NCBI GenBank assembly: GCA_958510875.1
Contig: OY294068.1
Location: 38,358,297 to 38,422,296 of the forward strand
Source: Endomychus coccineus
Lineage: Eukaryota > Arthropoda > Insecta > Coleoptera > Endomychidae
Length of the DNA stretch: 64,000 bases
Direction: 5' to 3'
Of the stretch, positions 1-13,138 are shown piece after piece. Position 1 is the first letter of the stretch. The number at the start of each line of letters is the position of its first letter. The notes beneath the pieces were generated by a model, which saw nothing but the letters and a program-made list of their open reading frames with translations, ran no database searches and had not been told where the DNA came from. The translations under genes were made by a program, and so were the position numbers.

Positions 1-215
1 TTATTATAATATGCTCTGCGCTCTAGCAGAATACCACACAATAATTTTGATGTGGGCCCCACAATTTTGGCATCTAGGGCAATGAAAAAGCTGATGAACT
101 GGCCAAAATATGCTCATCAGAACTTGTACTGGTAGTGACTAATACCGCTGGATTAGGTCAAACAACATCAAAGGGAGCGCAGGAATGAAGCTCATTGCAT
201 GCATCACGGGTAAAC

Positions 216-840
216 TATTATTAAAAAACCTTCGGAAAACAACTAAAACGCCAAATACATACTGTCAGAATGCGCAGCATTAGATCGCAAAAGACAATAT
301 TCTTGCAGAGTATGCAATCCCCCGGAAAGTACTCTAGCCAACCGGAGAAGAACTTGTATAGACGTATTCCCTATGTACAGGGAACTAGGTTTACGAAGTG
401 GATGTGAATTATCCTACTGGAATGCGCAAAAAGTCCTGGTGGCTGCGATGTGGCTGGGGAGAAGGACCATTAGCCAAGGCAAACAAAATTGTGCAAGTCC
501 ATTACCAAAGTTTTCCCACTCTAGAAATAGTCTAGACGGCCAGATTTTATCTTTAAAACCTTAGGAAAACAATTAAAACGCCAAATCTGTCAGATTAGAT
601 CGCCAAAGACAATATTCTTGCAGAGTAGGCAATCCCCCGGAAAGTACTCTAGCCAACGGGAGAAGAACTTGTACAGACTTGTACAACTAGGTTTACGGAG
701 CAGGTGTGAACTATCCCACTGAAATGGCCAAACAGTTCTGGTGGCTGCGATGTGACTGATGAGAAGGACCATCAGGAAAGGCAAACAAAAATCAGCCGTT
801 ACCAAAGTTTTGCATAACTCGAGTCTGATTTTATCTTTAT
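216..840. repeat. Two-copy tandem repeat, about 335-bp period
   Basis: Two diverged direct copies lie head to tail, roughly 216-550 and 551-840. Both contain the stretch AATCCCCCGGAAAGTACTCT (at about 316 and 630) followed by a similar run through AGAAGAACTTGTA, and both open with a similar AAAACCTT.GGAAAACAA segment. Short open frames here differ between the copies and look non-coding. The family is not recognised; a degraded transposon duplicated in place is the simplest reading. Confidence 0.7.
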
Positions 841-3124
841 TCCGATATAATTTTACTCGTATCATTTCTATGAAATAACACGGATATGCCTCTTCTTTCA
901 CATTACACCTTGAGAAAATTGAATTTCCATAAGTCCGTAGGCCTTGACGGACGGACAATTTATGTCTAAATAACGATTCGAACCATTCATTATTATCTCC
1001 AAAAATGAATTTCACGTTTGTGCTGGTAGGAAATACAAATCAAGATTCAATATTGCTTATAGAATGCTTCATGTACGTTGTCTTTGTTGCAAAGGTAAAT
1101 TAATGATTACTTCAGGCATACTCGTTTTCACGAATTTAACGACGAATTATATTCCAGTTTATGACTCTTTGTTCCGTAGAGCTTCAAAAGGATCATCTTT
1201 CTCGTTTCTTATCGTTCGAACGTCTCTCGAGCTAATATTTGAATTGAGATTTAATTGCAGGACTAAAATTGAAATTTTGTCGCCTAACAATTCCGCAGCC
1301 TGCCTCGATGTATCCTTGAAATGCTTGCGAAATATTCTCAGTGGAGACAAACCCTAATTTCCGCCGCAGTCACTCAAACAATTTGAAAACGGAAGTCAAA
1401 CAGCCAACGTGTCGTATTCTATTCGCAAACATCCTTTATTCCAATGAATTTGCCCGAAACACGTCGAATTGAAATACGTTGCGGCTGAAATGCGTGGGGG
1501 TATGTGAATAGCTTCCAGTCTTAACTACCTCGAAGTAATCAAGAGTGACATAGTTCACGATTATGGAGCAATGATTCCACCTCAATTAACTAAAATTTGA
1601 AATTCTTGCAGTAGTATTATGATTTGACGTCTGTTACACAAGTCATTGCACCATCTAATTATTTTCTAAAAAGTTTCATTCCATTCTTAAAGCATTATGC
1701 GAGAAAATTCAGAAATTGTGAGTACCTGATACCAAGGCTAATCATGTCGCAATACTTTTAAAAGATGTAGCTGGTACAATTAATATTCCACATTTGAGAT
1801 GTTTCCTATAAAATACATACATTAAAGTAATCCTCACAGAAATACAAATGTGTTAAGTAGATTCTACATTAACAGAAGTTTTCTTCAGGTCTTCTTAGCT
1901 AAACTCCATTTATTTCTCATCTTCTCATTCATTGACACAATAGAATAATTTGTTAAACTTTTGGGTCTACATATGGGTACTAAACCGCTTTTATAATATT
2001 TCCGTTCAGGCACTGTTATTTGTATGTCTTTCAAGTTCTCGTGTTTGATTCTGAACCTGAAGTAATCACGGACTAAACTAGATTAAAATTAATTGAAATT
2101 GAAAGCAAAGCTGGAAGAGTTTTTATTTATTGGAAACTAAATAAATCTTAATACAAAAATAATTAAAAATGGTGTGTGCTGCTTAATTTCCTTTTCATGC
2201 CATCTGATACTAATGCTATCTATGTCGTAAGTCGATTTAAAATATGTATCTGGTCTCTCTAATTCCAGGTCACAATCAAAACCCCCTATATCGATACAGG
2301 TTACATAGTCTTTTGCATAAACATATCTAAATTTGTCGCACTTTTCAATACCGATATCTACCGTTAAATTGTTTCCATTTTGCTCTTCTCTCGTCTAGAT
2401 CCATATAGACATAGTATAATTAATTTGTTTTTGGAAAATCTAACGACTGTCCAATACATGATCCAATTAAAAATAATTTAAAACCTATAATATCGTCCTT
2501 TTGCAATCCCATTTTGTGAAACGTAATTTTGACAAGCTGATGAATTGTAAGCCTAACAATTTTTCTGTTTTCCTTTCATATGGAAAAGTTGCGAATTAAC
2601 AATAATTATGGCCCCAAGGGAATACATCACTAACTCACTACAATATATTTGCTCAGGTTTCCGAATGACGAAATTGTATTTTGTGTGGAACTATTTGTAT
2701 AGGGAAACTGAAGAATTTGGCTCACTTCCGAATTTTCGTGTAACCTAAATTCAATTTAAAAATAAGGAACGTTCTATTGCTTCTATTTGGCTCTTCAATT
2801 TTACCGAAAATATTCAGAATATTAGATATTATCGGGATCAAGAGACTCCAGTCTCATATCAATGGAAAAGAAACAAACATTCGCCTCTGAAATAATTCAC
2901 AAATGTGAAACTTTAATATTGAGGTTTCTTTTTGAACGTCACAATAAAAAACGTATATACATTTGCTTTTGAATAGTTGGTGTGTATATTTACGATCAAA
3001 CGGGACTAATAACTTCGCAGGAAAGCGGAGAAAAGAAATAGCAAGACCGTTTGTACAACCAAATAGGTCCTTTTTGTTCCGCATTGTCTGATAAAATATT
3101 ATTCATATTGTCTTTATTTTCCAG
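841..3124. other. Intron or upstream DNA of HnRNP-K, no gene seen
   Basis: AT-rich sequence ending in a polypyrimidine tract and AG acceptor at 3123-3124. I looked for a KH1-coding exon (GxxG loop preceded by a hydrophobic strand) and found none, so KH1 and the start codon of HnRNP-K probably lie upstream of the window. Confidence 0.5.
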
Positions 3125-3235
3125 AATGGCTCCAAGTTCAACTCCAATGAATTGGACCTGCGTATGATGATACATCAAAGTCAAGCTGGATGCGTTATTG
3201 GGAAAGCTGGTTACAAAATAAAGGAAATACGGGAG
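3125..3235 (+). CDS. HnRNP-K: HnRNP-K internal exon: first half of KH2
   Basis: This 37-codon, phase 0-0 exon has a clean acceptor (TTTTCCAG) and donor (GTGAGT). It encodes the segment NGSKFNSNELDLRMMIHQSQ, then AGCVIGKAGYKIKEIRE. That is the first beta strand, helix and GxxG loop (GKAG) of a KH domain, and it matches KH2 of HnRNP-K (the human form has LRLLIHQSLAGGIIG). HnRNP-K is a nuclear and cytoplasmic poly(C)-binding protein that acts in splicing, transcription and translation. The domain is finished by the exon at 32330, so an intron of about 29.1 kb cuts KH2 just after the GxxG helix. Upstream coding (KH1) is not in the window. Confidence 0.93.
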
Positions 3236-4216
3236 GTGAGTACCGTTTATATTTTTCGTACCTACGTAGCTGCTATATTAGATAAAGCAACGGTCTTCTA
3301 AAGTATTTATAATGGGTTCTTGTAACGTTTGTAACGTTGTTGCTTCTCGATCTACTCTTTGAAGATTCCATTTCCTTTTGAAAAGTTTGAACATTTTTAC
3401 ATATTTTATTTGATTCAATTTTTCCACTTTGATATTATTAAGAATGTGATATTTCTTTCTGCTCAAGTTTGTTTCCCCTCACAGTAAATATCATAAGGTA
3501 ATGATACCCTAGTTTCTGGCAAAAAAGATGTGTGCATGTTTTTCGTATGCTTGTTCTTGAAATTATTCTCTCTGAATTTGGACCATCATTTCAGACAAAT
3601 ATATACAGCATTCTGTCTGTCTCTGATCCATCTCGAATTTGGTTGTTACGGCTTACATTATCATGTGACCTTTAATTAGAAGTACTGTTACCAGGTAATA
3701 GGTGTTGGTTCAATATAGAGAATGTACAAAATTAGACCTTCCAATCAACTAATCGGCCTATCATCATTTCACCATCAAATATACAAATTAGAAAATGTCT
3801 AAAGGTATACGAGGAAAATTTTACCACAGCTCATCAGATTGAATATACCAATTTACTCAAGTACGCAGTCGATGGTACAAGACAGGAAGGAGAAAATTAT
3901 AAATTAAAATAATCTTACATTCAAGGCCATTCTTTCAGATAACTGAAATAAGGAAATACCAAAAGGAACATATCAGAAATAATATCTACATCACAAAAGC
4001 TTGATGTTATAAAGTACCGGGATATCAAAAATTATCTTGGTCAAGGGTGGTTGTGGAATCTAAAACGTGTGTCTTACTTTACGTTTGAAATAATTATGTC
4101 ACTGTCACACTGACATCATCAATAACCTACAAATTTCATACCTATTTATTTCAGTTGTAAAACAATAATGAACTACAAATTATGAAATAACGGTTTTAGT
4201 AACAAGAAAAACTAAA

Positions 4217-5137
4217 TTACATTAATTGTTTGAAATGTCCCCCGTTTTGTTCGATGCACAAGTTGACGCGTATCCTCATGCTGTGAAAACCGTTTTGCAG
4301 CATTTCTGGCGTGGTTGCACATTGCCGAACTATTCTTTGTTGAAGTTCTTGCAAATTATTTACCGGAGTTACGAAAATCTTGTTTTTAAGTAAGGAAATA
4401 TAAAATAGTCCATAATTGTAAAACAAGGTGATCTCGGAGGAAACTCAACTTCTGTATGTAAACTTATCAACCGGTCATCAAAAAACTCGCGGAGAAAAGC
4501 AATATTTTCTCGTGTAGTATGTGCTGTTGCACCGCCATGCTGGAAATAACCGTACCGAAGTTCATCATCGTTTAACTGTTGCACAGTGTACCTTTCTGCG
4601 TTGACGGTGAAATCGAAACACCGATTTTTTGAGCATGTAGGATTCAGTAAAAACATGAGGGTTATCATTGCTCCACATTCGCATATTTTGAGATGTCCAG
4701 AAGATCGTCATTCATTAAATTATTGACAAACCGATGGCAGTAAGCAAGGCGTCTGGGGTGGTCTGCGGGCATAAGAGCTTGATGTGCTTGCATCTTATAT
4801 GGATGCATGTTCAAGTCTTTCTTTAAAATCTGACATGTTCCATAAGAAAGTCCAATTTCCTGAGAAAGACGTTTCAAAGGTTTTGCAGGCTCCTCTTCCA
4901 TACGTTGACGAACGTCATTGACAACTTCTTCTGTACGAACTCTTGGTCTACCAGCACCTTTTTTATGAGTCACACAACCAGTTTCGCGAAACACTTCAAC
5001 ACATTTTGTAAGGCACGCATAAAAATTGTCCGGTAATATTGCCACGTTTGGCTGTATTGCCAATTTCCGTTAATTAGCGCACCCGTTCGAAAATAGGCTT
5101 CAATCATGAAACTTTTGTGCTGTGTGGTAAGAGGCAT
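4217..5137 (-). pseudogene. Mariner-like transposase, frameshifted and internally deleted
   Basis: Read from 5137 downward. The N-terminus starts MPLTTQHKSF, then shifts frame near 5065. It continues with a helix-turn-helix region containing KGAGRPRVRTEE and KRLSQEIGLSYGT. After the HRFVNNLM segment the frame breaks near 4668 and much of the catalytic core, including the first Asp region, is missing. The C-terminal part resumes with YGYFQHGGATAHTT (normally WFQQDGAPPH; the Asp is replaced by Gly here), PPRSP and finally LCIEQNGGHF, which is typical of the C-terminus of this insect transposase group. Two frameshifts, a deletion and loss of acidic residues make it inactive. Family assignment is firm; subfamily is not. 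Confidence 0.88.
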
Positions 5138-5217
5138 GATTCAAAAACTGGATTAGAAAATTCCAGCACAATGACTTAACAGATTCTGACACAACAAAAC
5201 ATATTCAAAAATTTAAA

Positions 5218-5271
5218 GTAGGACACACGTTTTACATTCCACAACCACCCTTGACCAAGATAATTTTTGAT
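5218..5271 (+). repeat. Internal copy of the mariner right terminus
   Basis: The segment with ACACGTTTTACATTCCACAA and the following ACCCTTGACCAAGATAATTT repeats, in direct orientation, the true end at about 5371-5424 with one or two changes. It stops at TTTTTGAT, a few bases short of the full terminus, and is joined to the inverted copy of the left end. Confidence 0.85.
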
Positions 5272-5432
5272 TTGTAGTTCATTATTTATTACAACTGAAA
5301 TAAATAGGTATGAAATTTGTAGGTTATTGATGATGTCAGTGTGACAGTGACATAATTATTTCAAACGTAAAGTAAGACACACGTTTTAGATTCCACAACC
5401 ACCCTTGACCAAGATAATTTTTGATATCCCGG

Positions 5433-8400
5433 TACATTAAAACACAAGAACATTGAAATTGTTTCTATTTGGCTGAGATGATTTTATAATTTATTGCTCT
5501 ATCGTTTTCTAGCGTATCTTCAATTTTGCTGAAAATATTAAGGACTTATGCTACTGTCGAAATACAAACAAACATTCTTTTACAAATCTTAATATTAATG
5601 TTTGTCGCAAGTACATTATTGTGATATATTATCTCAAATGCTTAGTGAAAAATAGAAGAATGGTTGAAATTATGGTTCAGAATTGGTAATAGTGCTAACA
5701 CATTTTAGTTGCAAAACATTCCTTATCAAAAAATACCGAATAAAACGTAGTTGGTCACCGAATTGTCAAATCATTTTGGACCTAATTCTGAACGATGCTC
5801 AATTTTTTCAACAAAAGCAGTTCCAGTTGATAGTCTGAGTCGTCGGATCTTGGGACACCAGGAATTTCCTTAAGAGGATATCCGAAGAATCTAAAAACAT
5901 TTCAGAACGTTTGCATAAAACACCGGCACAAATTACAGTGATAGGCTTGCATTTGGGAAAGTGTAACGCCAACGATTTGGCTCCTTTTCTATGAAACAGT
6001 ACATATAAACAGAAGTAATTCGTGTTACTTATAATATCGAATGAAGGAAAGCACGAGATGCTGATCACCATGTGAATGCATCTATGAAACTGTATTTATT
6101 CAACGTATAAAGTGATGGATTCTGATGCTTACATCAGTAATACAATAGAAAGAAGGCTTCATTCACCAAGTGGTAATTTTGGAAAATTTTACACCTGCTA
6201 TAGATCAAAGCACTATTTTTTGTCTTTCTCTTTCATGAATGAATGGAACTGTCTAGCTCTCAATCGGTGAACGCGATAGTCTGTCATAAGTTTTACCTTC
6301 AATCTCTTCCCTTCAGCAGATTGTAAATTCACTTTTGTCTTGAAGCAAAAATTGCAAACGTCGCTAGAGATTGCCCCTCAATATTCAAGAATATTTTCAA
6401 AAAGAAGCTGTACTTTACCTCCAAATGTGCCTCCCCATTTTCATGTACATTTCCATGAGTTTTCTGATGCTGCGTGAAGCTTGAGGGTACAATTATTAAG
6501 ATGTATTACCTTTACTACGCTTGCTCTGGAATTACTAATAAACTTTTTCACACTTTTCGTTTAATTATATGCATACGCTTTCGAGATGCACCAAAACAAA
6601 GCAGGAACATTTTCTGGCTAATTGGATAGGTCACTCCACTTTTCGAAAACACGGTGATGATAATTTGTGTATTTGGGCACAGCAGTTTTCTTCATATTTT
6701 TGATCTTCACATTTTGGAAACTCAGCTCAAAAAATAGGACAGTTTTCTATTTTACGCGATTTTATCTAGTCTCTTAAAACACTTTTTCCTTAACATGATT
6801 AATCAGTATCAGAAACTTTTGTCATCGTGTCTGCAAGGTCGCTCAGAATTTTTCAAATTAGGAAAATGGGCGTAAAATCAATTGATCGATTTAAATACAC
6901 TTAAAATAAACCTAACCTTAAAACGACTTAACTTAGATATTCGTTGCTTGACGTTTTTTTTTGGAGGGGGCTCCCTTCAGTATTTTCTCGAACAATAACT
7001 TTCAGATTCGATTATGCTTCCCCAGAAAGCACCAAAAAATTACATATTTAAGCAAAATATGTAAAAACAGTAAATATTTGACATCAACCAAGTAGAAGAT
7101 ATTTTTTTTAATGGAGATATACCTATATCTCAATAGTTGCACTTTTGAGATAAAATTCCTTTTGAAAATGAACTCAGTTCTACTAAATTATTGTCATGAA
7201 AGAACAGTGTTGATGTTTACTTAGTTCTCCATCTTATCTTCTACATAAATTCTGCACATTCTGATCTTCTGAGAGTCGACACTGGGAGATCCCGAAGATC
7301 AGCGATTCGGAATTTGTCTTCTGGAGAAGCACCTACAGCAGTCAAAGTCGAGCATTTCTGGCCTGCCTACTGACTGGAAATGTCAAATTTTGTAAACAAT
7401 TAAGTTTTTTTTACTTCTGTAATGAATCTACTACTTTATTCAGATGTATGATCTTATTATACCCTAAATGGATAATTATTTGACATAAGAAACACTACAG
7501 CGTTGGGTACTCAGTATATCCGAATATTTAAATAATTCTCGAGATACATGACACTTTCAGTTGAATATCTGGTAGGTGAAGCTAAAATATCGCGTTTCTC
7601 TAACAGCGTCTGTGTTACGCTAATATAACAGGAAAGCGTATAGTTTTCAATATATGTTCACGAATATGTTTGAGCAACACCAAAGTATATTATCTCGGCT
7701 GGGAAGTCATGAGAGGCATGTTCAAACAATGGTTTAGGGATAGTTGATTATACTACAGTCTTCATAGAAATAAGCATGACTTAATTACATTTTCCCAGGA
7801 AGCCGCTATTAGCAAGTTGGAATTTATACTTTATTAAATTACCATCCTGATTAAATTCAGTCACGCTTTTAGTATAAATGTTCACCAAGGATGAATGGAT
7901 GAATTTTATTTATCGTTTTGGTTCATCTGTTTGTCTTCGAGTATACATCCTACTGAGTAAACGTGATGTCGGTGCTTATATTTTGATAATTCTCAAATCC
8001 AACTAGGTGGTTAGGCTGCCACACGATTCTCCCAACTTGACGGATGAAAAAAATTGTTGCAGAGTGAAACAAAATGAATATTCAATACTTTCTTTACCGC
8101 CCCAGCAACTGCGAACTGTCTTTCGCGGGGGCAAACTTAAGACAAATCAGTTATTCGCTCTTTACCAAGTATGTTGTAAGTTAACGAAAGCACGCTCTCA
8201 TATGTTATGGCCAGTTCCACAATGTTTCGACGTCGATTTAGTACTTTTGTTTATATATGCTTTGACTACACGAGAGGGAAACCTATAATGTGCGAAAAAC
8301 ATCGTGTGAGCCAGCATTGCGAATGTTGGGAGAGGAGATAGGCTTTCGTATTTTGAAGGTTTGGAGGTTATATGCATAGGGAAAGACCTCACTAGGAGAA

Positions 8401-8979
8401 GAGTTTCACAACTTCGCTGTTCGATAAAAAATGAAGTCTGATAGGAAAAAGTTCGGCAGTTCTTGAGCTTGACAGTAAAGGGGTGACTAGTTTGAGCTCG
8501 TCTAGTCGCCTATTTGGAATCTCTCGTGGGGGAACAACAGACGATTTTTCTGATGAACACCGACCATGGAAATATCTATAGAAAATATACGATGTTCCAG
8601 AGAGGCCAATGAACTCAGTAAGTGTGACATCATCAATCAAACGAATAGCTCTCTTCTAGATATAATTCAAGAGCTTCAGCGTATGTTTGGGAATCGAACT
8701 CTAAACATGTTAACCGTACTCCGGGACAGGTCGAATCTGTGCTTATTAGATTATGATGGGCTGCTGGAATGTAAAGTAGCTTGGCACGGAATAGAAAACC
8801 AAGTTTTTGTGAAGCGATTTTCGCAATAGACGTCCCATGAGATGATGCTGTTGGTGGTGATCCCGGGCATTGCTATAGAAGGCTTCATAGGAATAGTTGT
8901 ACCTGACATCATCATATTAGGGACTATGGCATCCGCTTTCCTGGAGAAGACGCAAGCTTGCGTTTTGGTTGCATTAAAC
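5433..8979. other. HnRNP-K intron DNA without recognisable gene
   Basis: AT-rich sequence with short open frames only, for example 8007-8288 and 8566-8829. None shows a domain that I recognise. Confidence 0.5.
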
Positions 8980-9380
8980 TCTACTAGATTATCAGATCCC
9001 CATTAATTGCGTCAAACTGTCCCTGTCTCGCTTCTCTGGTTTCCTTGGATGGTATAGGGGCTCTAGAGGAGAAAGCGGTATTACGTATACCATCATCTGC
9101 AGAGCTGTGGACGGGACAGGTTGCCACTTCCAGCAGATCGTTGATATGGAGCAGAAACAAAGTTGATGCCAAGGCAGATCCCTGTGGAACACCAGCGTTG
9201 ATAGACATTATATCAGAGGATACTCTGTCAACCACCATATGGTGTGAACTATCTCAGACAAAACTTGATAGTAAGCAACAGAGTTGAGGCGGCAAACCAT
9301 GTGATGGAAGCTTTGGAGATATTCAATGATACAACTATTGTTTTCCCATGTTTTTCAATAGATTTCTGCCAAACATGTGT
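8980..9380 (-). pseudogene. Jockey-like LINE reverse transcriptase fragment
   Basis: Read from about 9380 down, the translation runs through a degraded LNISKASI stretch (compare LDISKAFD), GLPPQLCCLLSSFV, a stop, then DRVSSDIMSINAGVPQGSAL and LFLLHINDLL, followed by HSSADDG. These are RT palm motifs (GVPQGS box and a damaged YADD box) of a jockey/CR1-type LINE. At least one in-frame stop and the altered YADD show decay. No 5' or 3' end is visible. A separate + strand LINE scrap lies about 0.75 kb to the right. Confidence 0.8.
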
Positions 9381-10114
9381 TACGTAGGCGTAGTTAGGTT
9401 ATTATCAGTGGCAAACGTTGGCTTTGAAGGAAATTTACCATTGAGAAACTTGGTTTCTCGTAACTGTCGAGAGGTAACCAAGAATTGATGATAATACACA
9501 TCATAAACTAACCTAGCCATCGAAAGTAATAAATTAACAAAAATATGATGCAAATCCTCAAAGCGATGTTTGTAATGGAGTTGTCTCAATATTCTGTGCA
9601 GATCTTCTAAAAATATATCATTATTCCTGATGGAGGAGATTGGAACAATAAAACTGTCGCCCTGATGACCCCAGGTGGGCTAGTATGATTAACAATGAGT
9701 TCAAAATAGAATCTGATTCGGGTGTGGGAGCGTACTTGAAAAAACCTACAGATCACAGTACTAGTTGTCCTTGCCACGTACAGTACGGTTTTTCAGGCCG
9801 AGGTCTATACAATTTGTACTTGCGCTTTGGGAAACCTCCGAAGAAATTTCAAAAATAGACGTATTATATATCTGCCCAACAGCCTGTCGGCTCTGGGAGC
9901 TCTTAAGTTTCCTGAAGGCTAAATTAGTCAAGGGTAACAAAGTCCGAATCTCTGGTTCCCAAGCCATAGTGGAGTTGAGCGTAATGAACTAACGCGGTCG
10001 CCAGGCGGGGTCATTAGGAGACCCTGTCGGGTCAGGGGCAATTCACCCATCATTATCAATCTGCCGTGGCCATTGAAGTCAACTGAACAAACAGTGGTCT
10101 GAGTTGCGGAGGAA

Positions 10115-10432
10115 CTCATGTTACACCCCAAGCTCTTTATCAAAGGGCCCACGTCTGGGGTCTCCAGGAAACTCCTTCCTTTTAATAGGAGATACCTTAG
10201 GGAGATCCTTGCAGGTCACTGTCGTCTTAATAGACACCTACATCGTATGGACATCGAAGACGACCCTATATGTAATAAGTGCCGAGGGGTGGATGCAACT
10301 GCCACTCACATCCTGTTGGAATGTCCAGATTCGGCATCCCTCAGGTATCGTAATTTAGACGTCGGTAACATTGTGGGTTTCTGGCCAATCCATTTTACCA
10401 ATTTAAAAATTACCGATAATTTTCATCACTAG
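10115..10432 (+). pseudogene. LINE C-terminal fragment (Cys/His knuckle region)
   Basis: The open stretch encodes YLREILAGHCRLNRHLHRMD, then EDDPICNKCRGVDATATHIL and LECPDSASLRYR. This is the region after RNase H in jockey/I/R1-type LINE polyproteins: a conserved GHC.L..HLH run followed by CxxC...H....C. It is only about 105 residues long, with no RT upstream on this strand, so it is a 3' remnant. Because it points opposite to the 8980-9380 fragment, the two are separate insertions or a rearranged copy. Confidence 0.8.
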
Positions 10433-10598
10433 TCGCTCCCCTGTCCGGTATTGATGATGATATGTCGCCAAAAAGATTGAAGAACATGAACTTGCTACAA
10501 ATTTGTTTGCTTCGTATCAAAAATATTGACCAGCGGAATTGATGATGTGTGTCTTTTGGATTCTCTTTCCTACTTGAGTTTTTAGTGTTGCTCTAAAG

Positions 10599-10924
10599 CA
10601 GGGGTTTACAACAAGTGGTACGCGTACCACTGGTGGTACGCGGGAATGTTTCAGCTGGTACGCGTGAGTGATGGGTAATAAATAAAACTGTAAATTATTA
10701 CCATTTTAATGTTTTTATTCCTCCTTCATTATAAGCATGTTATAAATAAACAAATACCTAACCATTAAATTTGAAGTTTTCTCAGAAATTTAATTCAAAA
10801 AGCCTTTGAACACTTTTAGAAGAGTAAATATTATACGTTTATTAAAATATTTAGGTCTGGTGGTACGCCAAAATTTCTCAAAAAGTCAAGTGGTACGCAG
10901 GTGCAAAAAGGTTGGGAACCCCTG
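10599..10924. mobile_element. Non-autonomous hAT element (MITE), 326 bp
   Basis: The ends are imperfect inverted repeats: CAGGGGTTTACAAC at the left and GGTTGGGAACCCCTG at the right. The flanks carry an exact 8-bp target duplication, CTCTAAAG, at 10591-10598 and 10925-10932, the hallmark of hAT. Inside are repeated TGGTACGC motifs near both ends (subterminal repeats, probably transposase-binding sites). No coding potential. Confidence 0.93.
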
Positions 10925-10932
10925 CTCTAAAG

Positions 10933-13138
10933 GATAAAATACCAGGTAGTTCAACACAGATATTGACATGTTGGTAAACACGTTAGACCGCTTTGTATTT
11001 TGGGATTTATCATAACAATCTTTATTCCTACATCTGCAAACGTTTGTATTTCTAATTGGAACTGAATATTACATCTTTTTCATCAATTTTGGGAGAGGAT
11101 CGGTTGGCATTTGCTTCAAATGAAATTGGTACACGCGTTCTGATACGGTCAATATATCCTGGAGCTTCCAGCATTTCCGTATACTCAATTAAAAGTTTCC
11201 GTAAATATCTGCATGTAACGCTATCAATTTCTACGTTGTAAACAAAACCTTATTATAACAGCAGTGCGGGACTGAAATTTCCAATTTGTATCAACTCACG
11301 GAATAAGGTTTCAGAAAGTTGTTCGGCCTCCATTATATTCGGAAATTCTCCCAACGTATCATTTCACCGTTAGCTCTACGTGCATGCTCCAAAAAAGAAT
11401 GAAAATTTCTGAGTTCTTCTCCACGGGAATATATTCATTAATTTTCGCTCTGGATCAGGAGATTTTATAGGATTACTTCCTCTAGGTAACAGACAACAAT
11501 ATTATTCTTGCTGAAAAATGTGAATTCCACTTAAATTGGCACAAAACTGATATACAATAATGAACATACGAATATAAAACAAAAGAGGAATGATCAAACA
11601 CTGGACAATCTGATTTTCTTTCAGCTTGCTTTTCTGTAGTGATTCCATTATCTGAGATATTCTTAATTTTCAATAAAACACTGCCCCATTAAAAAGTTTA
11701 TCTGATTGTCATCGATAACCTGACTTTTTCGAAATATGTTCTGATTCTAATTATTATAAGAACTTTACAGTCATTTATGCACACATAGTTGTCACGTTTG
11801 AGTCCACTTGACCCCAATTTTAAATAAACAATTTCACTCCTGATTTGGAGGTAGGTATTGGATGAACATTATAACAGATCATAAACCATTTCTTCCAAAT
11901 GTAAAGTACTGTTCATTCATCAAATTCATACAAAATCATCGTCAGTTTCTCATGAAATTATTTTCCGAACTTCCTCATATTTTTGCATTCCCTATCTCTT
12001 GCTTCCGCAATAATGCAAGTTTTCAATCCAAAGTATAGAAGATATTTATGAAATTCTACAGTGAAGGAAATCAGAATTCACTTACTCAAAAGCACAAGAA
12101 TTCAGCTGTTTATAAGAGACCCACTTTCTAGCCCACTATGTTTGTTGTAGTTTTCGTTCAACGGTTATTTGTTTGAATATTTTTTAGTTATCCTGTTCCA
12201 AGCTACAATATTTTTGAAGTTATACATTTATTTTGTAGTAGGCACGATTATTGGCTGTGTATCTCGTGTCTGAAATTTTAGAATCAAATTCACACTCCTA
12301 TCCAAAACTAATCAGTCTATAATTCATTTGAAAGTGGGAAGTATTCCAAACAGGACAGAGGTCACTGACATAACGTTATTCTACAAGTAGAATATGCCAC
12401 ACAGGAAACCAAGAACAGTTGGGTATACATTTTATGTTCCTAAATATTCTCGAATGCAAATGAATATAGATGCGACCAGAATGTATTTATTGATATATTC
12501 ATACTAAAGAAAATTAAGCGGCACATAAAAAACAATTTTATATTTAATCCGATTCTAATTAAGCTAAAATGACTTGTTCAACCGAAACATTATTCGCCCT
12601 ACTTAGAACCCTCGTTTTATGTATAGGGGGAGTACAATCAACCGCTACTCGTTCCGGCGTTTCATTATTAACTGTCGGAACCATAGGCACAGTTTTCCCG
12701 ACCATGACGAGATATTCTACAATCAACGACATTATTTATAAATCTACAAAAATAAGCCGTTGCATTGCATGAAATCTAGAACTATCTGGAAGATAAGCAG
12801 ATCTTATCTCAAACTATCGAGTTTAAGTATATCTGCAGCGTTCTATAAAGCCTTTTTTCCCTAACATTGTAATATCTGGTTTTTATAATTGAAAAATCCT
12901 ATCATCCTCGGAATTGTTTCCCCATATCTAACATGAGAAAACAGAAAAATATGGAGTGTGTAATAGCTGACAGTGAAGAGAAGTTTTATTAGAAAATATA
13001 TCGATATGAACTGGCCAGGTCAAACCGATATAGACAAAAATACTCTGATGTTTGAGCACGTTTAGATGCTTTACAGGTTTTAATTATTTATTAGCAATTT
13101 TATTAGCAGTAGAGCACTCGCAAATCCTAGACTACGCT
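10933..13138. other. HnRNP-K intron DNA without recognisable gene
   Basis: AT-rich, with short unassigned open frames (for example 11056-11241 and 12569-12772). Nothing supportable. Confidence 0.5.

Larger units (their letters stand above)
4017..5432 (-). mobile_element. Mariner-like (IS630/Tc1 superfamily) transposon, long TIRs
   Basis: The element is bounded by TA target sites at 4015-4016 and 5433-5434. The left end begins CCGGGATATCAAAAATTATC and the right end is its inverse. The inverted match runs about 160 bp (4017 to about 4181, against 5272-5432), far longer than the usual ~30-bp mariner ends. It encloses a broken transposase on the - strand. The right side has a second, internal copy of the terminal ~54 bp (5218-5271), so the outer right arm looks like an added inverted copy of the left end. 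It is non-autonomous as it stands. Confidence 0.9.

Noticed and set aside
590..1015. 141-residue - strand frame
   Set aside because: It overlaps the two-copy repeat, has no recognised domain, and the other repeat copy does not keep the frame.
8007..8288. 93-residue + strand frame
   Set aside because: No domain, no splice or promoter support, inside an intron.
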